In this document: in pieces, positions 31,265 through 40,715 of the stretch
How positions within the stretch are numbered: the stretch's first letter is position 1
Layout of the letters: each line of letters starts with the position of its first letter
DNA from: Arthrinium phaeospermum
Taxonomy: Eukaryota > Ascomycota > Sordariomycetes > Amphisphaeriales > Apiosporaceae
DNA length: 64,000 bases
Reading direction: 5' to 3'
Assembly (NCBI GenBank): GCA_006503535.1
Contig: QYRS01000005.1
Location: 558,001 to 622,000, forward strand
The notes under the pieces: model-generated
Told to the model about the DNA's origin: nothing
Database searches by the model: none
The model's input: only the letters and a program-made list of their open reading frames with translations
Position numbers and translations under genes: made by a program

Positions 31265-33123
31265 AAGCCCCGGGATCTGACAAAACCGCCCGATTAGACT
31301 ATAGAAAGATAGAGAGGCATGTTTCCTTTGAAGATGGTGCTGGGCCACACGAACATACACCAGACCAGGTATTCTCCACGGGCATATTACGAATGAACAT
31401 GTCAAGAGTTGTTGTTGGACTACAGCAGATACACAACAGGGTCTTTGCAATGGCAGTTGGCCTTGTATGGTCACCTGAACCCTGAACTCTCGGGCACTCT
31501 ATTGACGCCCAAGTTGCGAGAGTCGAGATGCAGCGAAATAGCAGTTTAGATTTTTAGATACCAACGTTAGGGTAGTAGATGAGAAAACATTAAAGTGCAT
31601 GAGTGCCGCAAAGCGTTTTTTTTTTTCTTTTTTTTGCCCCCTCTCCCCCCGTCATTTTTGGTTCCAACGGCGGCTATTGCTAAATGATAAGACCGATCGA
31701 TCTCTATCTACTCCGTATATGACAATTAAAAAGGAAAAAGGCGAAGAAGAAGAAAAGTGAGTGCATACCGAAAACATCCCAAGCATGGGTAAGCGGCACT
31801 GACATGGCGGTGACTCGGAGGCACTGGCAGGCGGTTTAAGAAGGTGGCCTCCCGAAGTTCCCTTGATCGCCCCACCGAAGTTGGGGGGTCGAACCGATGC
31901 CATTTGCTACTGCGACCTGTGTGCAGCTCCGTGTCTGAAACGCCAAGTGGGTTGACAACTCCCACGGCAAGGGGCTGCCGCATGGCTGGGTAGGTACAGT
32001 CAGACGATTTATGTCGTCAACAGGCAACAGGCTGAAGAAGGAGCAGTCAAAGAAAATACTGAGCGCGCAGATAGACGGATATTTGCTTGATATATCTCGT
32101 CGTTGGTCATCTATGCTATGGCCTAAGTTGAGGCTCAGTGCCGAGTTAGATGGATATGCTAATGGAGTTAGCGAAATTCAAGCGGTCGCTACGTTAATTA
32201 AAAGCGTCGAGAGGCGGGCATTTGGCATGCTGTTTGGGTGGGGTGAAATGGCCTCTTAGCGACGGGTTAGCGGAGTAGCGCAAGGGAATCAGCAGCTGAT
32301 ACTAGGAGGCTCCATGGGTTGCCAGGGCCATTTGGAACCATTTGGGGCCATTCTGCCCGTGAATGGAGCCCTGCGCTGGATAGCAAACTGGAGCTGGTGG
32401 CAGGCGAAGGCACGGAAAGACGGCCGAGCGAGCTTCGATTGACCGCACCTGGGCCCGCGCTAGCCTGGAAAGAAGGGAAGGAAGGGAAGAATTGGCTGAT
32501 GGTTGGGGCCTTGGGGCCTAACAAGGGCCTTTTGCGAAAAAAAAGTAATGGCCAAGTCCCCCCATCTGGTGCCCCCGTCCCTCTCCGACTGGGTGCCAAG
32601 CGCAGGAAAGAGACAATCTCGGATGTGACTGATGGAGAGAGCGAGAGAAACAGAGAGGAGAGAGAAAGAGGAGGCAGGCAGACATTCTCGTGCTTCGCTC
32701 GCTCTCTCGCTTCTCACCTTCACCAAACCCACTGCCGCTCCGAAAGGACTTAATATAATATAGATTCTCCTTCACTCACGGTCTCATATCCTTCGCAAAC
32801 TGCCGCTGTATTGTATCCATCGTATCGCACCACCACCACGTTCTTCATGTCTCGGCTCTCAGACAACGCGACCACCACGACCACGGCCACGACCTTATTT
32901 AACTTATAGATATTACTTTTATTGCTTATTATTCTCTACCACCACTACCGCTGAACTACTCCAGGCTGCAGCGGCTGCTGCTGTCCTCCCTCCAGACAAG
33001 TTTGTCTGCTGCAGCACAGCACAGCACAGCACAGCAGGCAAGCCACCCTCGGTTTTGATTCGCTGTCTGCCGGGTAAAGCCTTTTGAGGGCATCCCTCTC
33101 ACAAGCCCCCCTACCCGGCAAAA
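31265..33123. other. Intergenic region, no gene seen
   Basis: Contains a T-rich run (31617-31636), a GAGAGA/AGAGAG-rich stretch (32630-32680), CT-rich leader-like DNA (32690-32870) and a CAGCA pentamer run at about 33013-33037 just before the next gene. The last 400 bp look like a promoter and 5' UTR. Confidence 0.5.
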
Positions 33124-34209
33124 ATGCTGTCAATTACTGATGCGGCGGCGTTTTACCTGCCCTTGCTGGTGCTGTTCTCCATAGCGCCATCCCTGGCGTC
33201 CGCCTTCGGCCTCAACGTCTCGGGGCCCGACTGGGCCTACATCGCCGACGACAAGCACCTCAAGGCCTCCACCTCGGAACAATGTCGCCAGGCCTACAGC
33301 GCCGAGATCGCCTGCCCCAGCACCCTGCTCGGCATCGTCGCCTCCATGCGCCCGGGCTTCAAGCCCAGCACCAAGGACTACGAGGCCATGTGCACCACCA
33401 CCTGCAAGGACGCCCTGGAGAAGTACGTCAGCGGCGTTAGGTCCGCCTGCCAGCTGGGCGCGGGTGATGCCGCCCAGCTTTTGACCAAGGCCACGAAACC
33501 CTACGAATACTCGGATTTACCCGTCGCCATTGTGGGACAGCTCTTCCAATACCACCTGGCGCAGAGTTGTCGGACAGACGGGTATGTTTTCTCTCTTTCT
33601 TTTTTTCCCTCCCCTCAAACCGTCATCCATGACGCGCATTCCAGCAACACGCGACTGACTGACCTGTTTTGCACATGTAGGCGCGGTAGTTTCTGCGAGT
33701 TCTCAACAGAACACGCCGAGGTCGACGACGATTTCGAATGCGACGACATATGCTCGTCCACTTTCTTCCAGAACGCCCACGACTACCCGGGTTCGCATTA
33801 CGAATTTAACTACTACGCGCTCGTAAACGAGTCGCAATGGTGGCATGACCAATACGAATCCGGCTACGACCGCCTTATCGCGTGCGGCAAAGTGAGGGCA
33901 CCTTCTGCCCCGACGGGCTCCTCCTCGGCGCCCGGATCGTCGGCCACCTTTGCGACCCAGACGGTCTCCGGCGGTTCTACCTCGACGTCCAACATCGACC
34001 CCTTATCGGCGGCCCAGACATCGGCGCCGAGTGCCACGGGGATGGATAAGGCGAGCGCGGAGACGCTCAGCGCCGTGGCTGCCTCGGCGTCGGCTGCCCT
34101 CCCGATGGTCTCGGCCGCTATTGCCAGCTCCGGAGGCCTGAACCCAATGCTGCAGCTCGCATCTGCGGCTGGTGTCCTCTTGCTGAGCAAGTTCGTGCTG
34201 GACTTATAA
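33124..34209 (+). CDS. Secreted Cys-containing protein with GPI-anchor signal, unknown function
   Basis: Exons 33124-33581 and 33681-34209 give 328 residues. The intron (donor GTATGT, acceptor CATGTAG) is 99 bp and contains no in-frame stop, so retention would add 33 residues. The N-terminus is a signal peptide (hydrophobic LPLLVLFSIAPSLASA). The mature N-terminal domain has regularly spaced Cys (QCRQAY, IACPSTLLG, MCTTTCKDAL, SACQ), a pattern seen N-terminal to LysM repeats in fungal secreted proteins, but no LysM repeat is present. A second Cys-bearing part (RGSFCEF, DDFECDDICSS) contains a sequon (VNES). The tail is Ser/Thr/Ala-rich and ends in a hydrophobic segment (LQLASAAGVLLLSKFVLDL), as for a GPI anchor. 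Cell-wall or plasma-membrane location is inferred. Confidence 0.78.
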   Translation: MLSITDAAAFYLPLLVLFSIAPSLASAFGLNVSGPDWAYIADDKHLKASTSEQCRQAYSAEIACPSTLLGIVASMRPGFKPSTKDYEAMCTTTCKDALEKYVSGVRSACQLGAGDAAQLLTKATKPYEYSDLPVAIVGQLFQYHLAQSCRTDGYVFSLSFFPSPQTVIHDAHSSNTRLTDLFCTCRRGSFCEFSTEHAEVDDDFECDDICSSTFFQNAHDYPGSHYEFNYYALVNESQWWHDQYESGYDRLIACGKVRAPSAPTGSSSAPGSSATFATQTVSGGSTSTSNIDPLSAAQTSAPSATGMDKASAETLSAVAASASAALPMVSAAIASSGGLNPMLQLASAAGVLLLSKFVLDL

Positions 34210-34290
34210 TAGTAAATAATACCCAATAATTAAGAACAAAAAAAGAGTATAATACAGTCAAATTGTCAACAACCACTCTTACTCACAGGC

Positions 34291-34311
34291 TGTGTGTGTG
34301 TGTGTGTGTGT
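34291..34311. repeat. (TG)n microsatellite
   Basis: Ten TG units in the 427-bp tail-to-tail spacer 34210-34636. Nothing else is seen in that spacer. Confidence 0.95.
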
Positions 34312-34636
34312 ACCGCGTAGTCGGGACTACGTCACCTCAGAGGCTAATCGTGATTCCGCAAGAGAAAAGAAGAATGATATGCTATGGTATCCCACGTGGA
34401 ATGCGACTTTAAGCTTCAAGCCACCACTCTACCTGAAACGAACGGCTTTCGGCCGTTCTCTCGGCCTTCGAGATGGACCATAACTACTGCGCAAGCCACC
34501 TGGACCCGTCGAGTGAGTCCCTTTGGCTAAAAGGGCGGCCTCTCCATGGTCTGGAAGGTCGGACAAGAGGTGGCGGCGGTAGCCTTCAGGGTGGTGTTGC
34601 GTTTCCTCCCTGATCTATTTCCGTCCTATACAAGAC

Positions 34637-35837
34637 TCAGACCATAAACCCCGCATCCAGTGGTATATTTACACCCGTCATGCTCTTGCTCTTTGCGAAG
34701 GTGAGGACTTGTTCGGCAACGTCCTGTGCAAGGCGGTGTGAGTGATGATTTCACGTGAAGGGACTGGTCGTATAAACCAAGCTGGCTTATCTAAGGAGAG
34801 ATAGGTTGGGGCGGAGAGGAGGAGGGGTGATCTATGCAAGAGTACTCACCTCGACGGTAGGGAAGCGCTTTAATTTTGTCTTTTGGCGGTAAGCGTCCTT
34901 GGCTTGGTCCGAGAACCTATCGGACCATTCCTGTTGATGTTGTTGTTGCTTTTAGCTTCACATGCAATTTTGGGAAGAGGAGAAGTAGCAAAAGAAGAAA
35001 AAGACAAGGCTTACCGTCAAGAGCAGCCCCGGGCTGACGCTGTTGACCCGGATCCGGGGCGCGGCCATGACGGCGAGGTTCTTGACAAGGTGGATCTGGG
35101 CAGCCTTGGTGACGGAGTAGGCCAGGGAGCTGCCGCTCGGGTAGATGCCGGCGGCCGAGGCCGTGGTGATGAAGGCGCCCTCGGTCCGGTCGAGGTGTTC
35201 CTTGGCGGCCTGCATCAGCCACAGGTGGGACTTGACGTTGATGTTGAAGCACATGTCCCAGTCCTCCTCGATGGTGTTGTCTGTGTCGCTCGCATCAGTC
35301 AGTCAGTCAGCTTGTTGAAATCACGATGGCTTTTAAGTAGCAGCTGCTATATAGGTACTGACCCTCTATGCTCGTCATGTCGCGGAACTTGGTCCAGCCG
35401 CCGTTGGAGAAGAGGACGTCGAGGCGGCCCATCTGGACGACGGTCTCGCGGACGAGGCGGCCGATCTCGTCGCGGCGGCCGAGGTCGGCGCGGATGGCCA
35501 GGTAGGCGTTGCCGTGCTCGTTCTGGATCTCGTGGGCGGGCAGGCGCGACAGCTGCTGCAGCTCGCCCACGACCTTGCGCGCCCGCTCCGTGTTGCGGCT
35601 GAAGTTGATGACGACCCGGTACCCCCGCCGGGCCAGCAGCCGCGCCGTGGCCGCGCCCACCCCGGCACTGCCCGCCGTGATGAGGGCTACGGGGCTGTTG
35701 CTGCTGCCCGTTACAGCTGCTGCTGCTGCTGCTGCTTCTTCCTGTACCTCTAATCCTGCTTCTCTCTCTCCCTCCTCCTCCTCCCTCACGGTGTGGGTGG
35801 CGTCGGACCAGGTACTCAGTCTTTCTTCGTCCGCCAT
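34637..35837 (-). CDS. Short-chain dehydrogenase/reductase, classical type
   Basis: Four exons (35837-35363, 35280-35015, 34930-34850, 34723-34637) give 302 residues with consistent phases. The donors are GTCAGT, GTAAGC and GTGAGT. The first ~45 residues are an acidic/Ala-rich extension with a poly-Ala run encoded by a GCT repeat (35707-35730). Then come SDR motifs: VALITAGSAGVGAATA (cofactor loop), a basic NFSRN after beta-2 that suggests NADP preference, RADLGRRDE, LFSNGGWT (NNAG variant), TTASAAGIYPSGS, and the catalytic Y-S-V-T-K in LAYSVTKAAQ, then RIRVNSVSPGLLLTEW. It ends GVNIPLDAGFMV. It is divergent from the FAD monooxygenase/ADC gene across 1.1 kb. Substrate unknown. A joint role with that gene is inferred only from position. 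Confidence 0.85.
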
Positions 35838-36944
35838 AATGTTAATATAATAGTACCACGTTCTGCGAGAGGTGCAGGTAGTAATAGTAGTGTATTATGT
35901 GATGTTGATCTCTATGAGCCCAAATAAGAAGCCGGTAGTACAGTAAGTAGTATGGCCTACACGCCGAGAAATCTGGGACCCGGTGTTGGAGCGGAGTCGT
36001 ACAAAGTCGCCTCCTCGTCACGTCAACTGCAACTACCGACTGACTGCAAGGGGTTTGGTCCAACACGAGTAGACGAGCTAGAGAGACGTTACATGTTACA
36101 TTCTTCCTTCCTGTCAGTCTCTGCCCTGCGTATAGAGGCTGCCTCTCGTCAGTCGTCGAAGTACCTAAGATTAGAGATATAACAAACAGCGTTTGGCTAC
36201 GACTATTGATGCACCCTATCTACCGTCGACTATTCTAGTCCTATTGTTCCATCTGATCGCTAGCAGGTGGCAGGCGCTCTGGGATGCTAACCTACAGACT
36301 AGTACCTAAGCAATGTACTTAAATACTTACTGATGTCACCTAAACATCAAGCGGGGTTGATGCTTGTCGGCGGGTAGGGGCTTGTAGGACAGAAAGCGGG
36401 GCAACACGAACACCCCAACATCCTAACATCCTAACATCCCCCCTACTGCCCCCTAGCCGTCAATTAATCTCGGCCCTCCACCTCGGAACGGGGTTCCTGT
36501 ACCAAAAGCCCATTCTGAATGATTGCTTTCGGCCGGCTACTATTCTCCCGGGCCAAGACAAGCAGTTTGGTGGGTTCTGCCACCCTTGCTACCTTACGGC
36601 CCGGCTGGGGGGGAGGAGAGGTGAGTGGCATTATTGAGAGAGCTGTCATTGATTCCGCGCAGCATGCCTGCCGTGTGCTGCCATCCCCAGCCTCGGAGTC
36701 TGGATTCCGTCCGACTGTCATATCTCGTGGGCTTTGGCTTTGGCTTTGTGGCGTGCCGTGTTTGCTGTGATTTCTGGTGTCGTCTCATCATAGGTTCAAT
36801 CCAACCACGTGAAATTCAAGTCTTGCCGTCCTGCTTTGGACCCTTCTCGAGCTGTGCTTTCCGGCTTCTGCACATCTCATCAACCGCCATCGACGTATCA
36901 TTTTGTCAGTGACACCCAGGCTAGCTTATTTCTGCACGGTTATC
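35838..36944. promoter_or_regulatory. Divergent promoter region between SDR and FMO-ADC genes
   Basis: 1.1 kb between two opposite start codons. It has TACAGTA near 35938 and a short CATCCTAACATC direct repeat near 36418-36440. No defined operator is recognised. Confidence 0.45.
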
Positions 36945-39351
36945 ATGGCTCCAAATGGGACAGCGCCAGCGGCCAATGGAACCAAGTCAAACCCGCTGGT
37001 CCACGACTACCACGAGCCCCTGAAAATCGCTGTTGTAGGTGCCGGTATAGGTGGGCTTTCTGCGGCCATCGCGCTGCGACGTCAGGGCCATGTTATCGAT
37101 GTAAGACCACCCGAGACTACTGCCTCGTGTTGAGGACTCATGACTGACTGGACCCGCGAAAGCTGTACGAGCAATCGTCGCTGGCCAGCGAGACGGGGGC
37201 GGCGGTCCACCTGGCGCCCAACAGCAACGGCCTGCTCCGGAGATGGGGCATCTACGCCGAGACCTTCGGCGCCTGCAACACGACCAAAGTGGTCGAGTTC
37301 GCCTCTACCGGCGGCATGATCAAGGAGATCGACCTCAGCATGCCCAACAAGATGTGGCAGCATCCCTGGCAGCTGGTGCACCGTGTCGCCCTCCACGACA
37401 ACCTCAAGGCGGTGGCCACGGCCAAGGACGCGCCGGGGACGCCGGCCACCCTGTATACGTCGAGCAAGGTCGCCAGCGTGGACCCCGATGCCGGAACGCT
37501 GACCTTTGCCGACGGGTCGACGAGGACGGCGGACCTGATAATCGGAGCTGATGGTATATACGTACGGATTCTCTTCTTCTCCCTTGTCAACCCAGATGTG
37601 CTAACGGCCGGGCCAGTCGAAAACTCGCAAGGCACTCGGGAGTCCCGAGACCAAGCTGTTTGGTTCCGGCAAGGCAGCCTTCCGCTTCCTTCTTCAACGC
37701 CAGGTCGCACTCGACGACCCCGTCACCAGGCCGCTGGTCGACCGCGTTGACAGCCTCTGCATGTGGTTTAGCGACGACCGCCGGGTCGTCATGTACCCCT
37801 GCAACAACAACGACACGCTGAACTTTGTCCTCATTCACCCGGCGGACCAATCGCATGCAACGCCCAGCGACGGTACGTTTGTTCCTTGGATCTATTGGCT
37901 CATTCATGGGCTTTTCAGGTACCGAAAGGGGTGCTAACGATCATGACATTTAGAGTGGAACAAGCAAGGCAGTCTCGAGCAGGTCCTCAAGGTCTATCAG
38001 GACTTCGACCCGGCCCTGAAGCAGCTGATCAGCAAAGTGGCCCCGGAAGAGCTCAAAGTGTGGCAGCTGCTGGACATGGACAAACTGCCGACCTGGGTCC
38101 GGGGCAACGTGGCCTTGATTGGAGACGCCGCTCATCCCTTCACGCCTCACCAGGGGCAGGGAGCCGGCCAGGCCATGGAAGATGCCGCCGCACTCGCCAC
38201 CGTTTTGCCAATAGGTACTGCGCCCAAGGATGTTCCCGAGAGACTGCGGCTGTACGAAAAGATCCGGTACGACAGAGCGCACAACATCCAGGAATACTCC
38301 AGGCAGTCGGGTAAGGATTGGGTAAACGGGGTACCGCAGATTGATGGTAGGTTTTGTCATCATCCATCCAACCCTCTATCGCCCGAAACTGACCTGAGCC
38401 CACCCAGTGATGAAATACACCGCCTACAATTTCGGCCACGACGAGATCGACAACTCGACCCGCGTGTTCAACGCGTGGCTCGCCTCCCAGAAGCCCGACC
38501 TCGGCCGCCGGATGCCCGTCGGCTTCGGACCCGCCCCCGGCCCGCGACAGGACGTGCTCGGCCGACCCCGCGCGGGGCTCGACCAGAGCCGGTTCGCGAC
38601 GACGACGGTCAAGTTCGAGACGTCGCGGACGTACCTGGAGTCGCTGTTCCCGACGCCGGCGTTCCGCTTCCTGAGCCCGGCCACCGTGTGCCTCGCCAGC
38701 GTCTCCCTCACCACCCTGGACGGCCTGGCGTGGCTGGGCGGCGCCGGCTACAGCCACTGCGGCCTCTACCTGCACGGCGTCGGCTACTTCCCCAAGGCCG
38801 GGCCGCCCGTCGTGGGGTCGTACCTGCCCGTCCTGTTCGAGAACCTGGCCGACGCCGTCACCACGGGGCGGGAGGAGCTGGGGTTCAACAAGACGTTTTG
38901 CGATATCGACGTCGACGGCGATGGTAACAGCAGCAGCAGGGCCTCCTCGTACCACGCCCGCTGCTCCTGGCGCGGCGCCAAGTTCCTGGACATTGCGGTG
39001 GAAGATCTGCAGCAGCAGTCGGACGACGCGGCGGAGACGGAGAAGGAAGGATCCGATATCCTGACCTACAAGTATATCCCGGCCACGGGCCAGCCGGGCA
39101 AGGCGGACGTCGAGTACGCCTGCGTGGTGCCGCACGCGGAGGAGGCCAAGGTGGCGGCGCGGACGGTCAAGACGGTGGCGCGGTCGGGCAAGGCGAGCAT
39201 CACGTTCGACGCGGGCAGCTGGGAGACTCTGCCCACGCTGCACCACATCACGTCGGTCCTGGCCGGGATCCCGGTGTATCGGGTGGTCGAGGCTACGGTG
39301 GTGGAAGGTACGGGAGTTCCCGACGTTTCGTCTTGTCGGAGGATCGAGTAG
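36945..39351 (+). CDS. FAD-dependent monooxygenase fused to acetoacetate decarboxylase-like domain
   Basis: Five exons (36945-37100, 37163-37561, 37617-37872, 37954-38346, 38408-39351) give 715 residues with all phases matching. Donors are GTAAGA, GTACGG, GTACGT and GTAGGT; several introns have GCTAACG branch sites. The N-terminal half is a salicylate-hydroxylase-like flavoprotein: IAVVGAGIGGLSAAIALR (GxGxxG at residues 32-37), LIIGADGIYS (DG motif, about 180-186), and ALIGDAAHPFTPHQGQGAGQ (GD motif, G327-D328). From about residue 440 the sequence matches the acetoacetate decarboxylase-like fold of fungal proteins: ESLFPTPAFRFL, GGAGYSHCGLYLHGVGYF, the GREELGF motif and a C-terminal GVPDVSSCRRIE. 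The reaction is unknown: hydroxylation or oxidative decarboxylation followed by a second decarboxylation or aldol-type step is possible. No signal peptide or PTS1 is seen. Confidence 0.9.
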
Positions 39352-39362
39352 GTTTTGGCAGG

Positions 39363-39364
<2 letters not shown>

Positions 39365-39395
<31 letters not shown>
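39365..39395 (+). repeat. T31 homopolymer
   Basis: Thirty-one consecutive T residues 14 bp after the FMO-ADC stop, followed by CTTTG/CTTTA repeats to about 39418. It is presumably in the 3' UTR. The exact length is likely unreliable. The 39352-40103 spacer holds nothing else I recognise. Confidence 0.9.
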
Positions 39396-40103
39396 CGCTT
39401 TGCTTTGCTTTACTTTGTGTAACGGTAAATTGCTTGGGCTAAGCCTCTGTATATCATGTGAATTCACTTTGCATACAACTATTATGTACATGTTACTATT
39501 GTACTTTTGTCATGATACTGCAGTATAGTGGCTGCCTATAAACGGGAGTGAGTAAAACCCACCTATCCATCCCATAAGCGTGGACCATTTTTGTATAATC
39601 GAGCACAGCGACAAGGACCTGTCGCTTACATGTAAACTAGTTACTAATACACATAATCGGATCGATCTACTTCTACTGACAGGTACTACTTACGTCGTAC
39701 GCCATTCGATCCCAGTCAGTCACAGAAGGGAGGGAGGACCCTGATCGTCCTGGGGTAGCACAAAGATAGCCGATCCCCCACATCGGTCCGCCGCCCCTCC
39801 CCCCTCCTCCACCTATCCGTCCGACATCTGAAGAGCCGCGGGTCCATGACTGCAATGCACATCTGCCGATATCTTGCGAAAGACGGACCGTTTCTGGATC
39901 TTCGGACGAGATGAGGGGTAGACGGGTGGGGAGATGGGGATGCATTTGGGGTTGTTGTTGTTATGTATGGGTGGCGATACTTCAGGGCACCGAACAAACT
40001 TGCCGTCAAACATCTAAAGACATTTATCATTCGCCATCGCCTTCCAAGACTGTTTATACATACACCATACCCCTAACGAGAAACCCAACCGGACTCTCCA
40101 GCT

Positions 40104-40715
40104 ATGACGACCTCGACCCCCAACGGCGGCCCTACCGCCGGCACGGCCAAGGAGCAGGCCCCGCCGACGCCCAACAACCTGCCCAAGGTCTCGCGCTTCA
40201 TCACGGACCACAACGAGGCCGGCGAGGCCGTCTTCTCGGACGCGCTGCCAGCGGAGCTGCCGCGCACCACCATCTACAACGGCGCCTCGTTCGGGCTGGG
40301 CTACGCCACGACGCGCACGCCCGTCTCGCTGGCCGACGGCGCCGACCTGGCCGCCTACGCGCCGCTCCTCGCCGACCCGCCCGGCATCGTGGTGCCGGGG
40401 GGCACCGTGGCGCGCTACGTCGACGTGCCGCCGCTGTCGCTGAGCCCGATGCACCGGACCGTCAGCCTCGACTACGGCGTCGTGCTCGAGGGCGAGGTCG
40501 AGCTGGTGCTCGACTCGGGCGAGACGCGCCGGATGCGCCGCGGGGACCTCGCCGTCCAGCGCGGCACCATGCACGCCTGGCGCAACCCCAGCGAGACCGA
40601 GTGGTGCCGCATGGTCTACTTCCTGCAGGAGTGCGAGCCCGTCCGCGTCGGCGGGCGGCAGCTCGGGGAGGACTACGGAGATATGGACGGGCACGTCACC
40701 AAGAGTGGGAACTAA
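40104..40715 (+). CDS. Small cupin-fold protein
   Basis: Intact 203-residue single-exon frame from ATG 40104 to TAA at 40715. After a ~35-residue Pro/Thr-rich N-terminus comes a cupin_2-like barrel. The first metal-motif region is MHRTVSLDYGVVLEGEVEL and the second is GDLAVQRGTMHAWRNPS, with His residues in typical ligand positions. There is no signal peptide, so it should be cytosolic. Third codon positions are almost all G or C. Related fungal single-cupin proteins occur beside oxidoreductases in catabolic and secondary-metabolite loci, where their roles are mostly unproven. It lies on the same strand, 752 bp downstream of the FMO-ADC gene. Confidence 0.88.
   Translation: MTTSTPNGGPTAGTAKEQAPPTPNNLPKVSRFITDHNEAGEAVFSDALPAELPRTTIYNGASFGLGYATTRTPVSLADGADLAAYAPLLADPPGIVVPGGTVARYVDVPPLSLSPMHRTVSLDYGVVLEGEVELVLDSGETRRMRRGDLAVQRGTMHAWRNPSETEWCRMVYFLQECEPVRVGGRQLGEDYGDMDGHVTKSGN

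Noticed and set aside
38140..39246. Long antisense frame (368 codons) opposite the FMO-ADC gene
   Set aside because: It is the high-GC mirror of a well-supported coding exon, is Arg-rich and has no recognisable motif.
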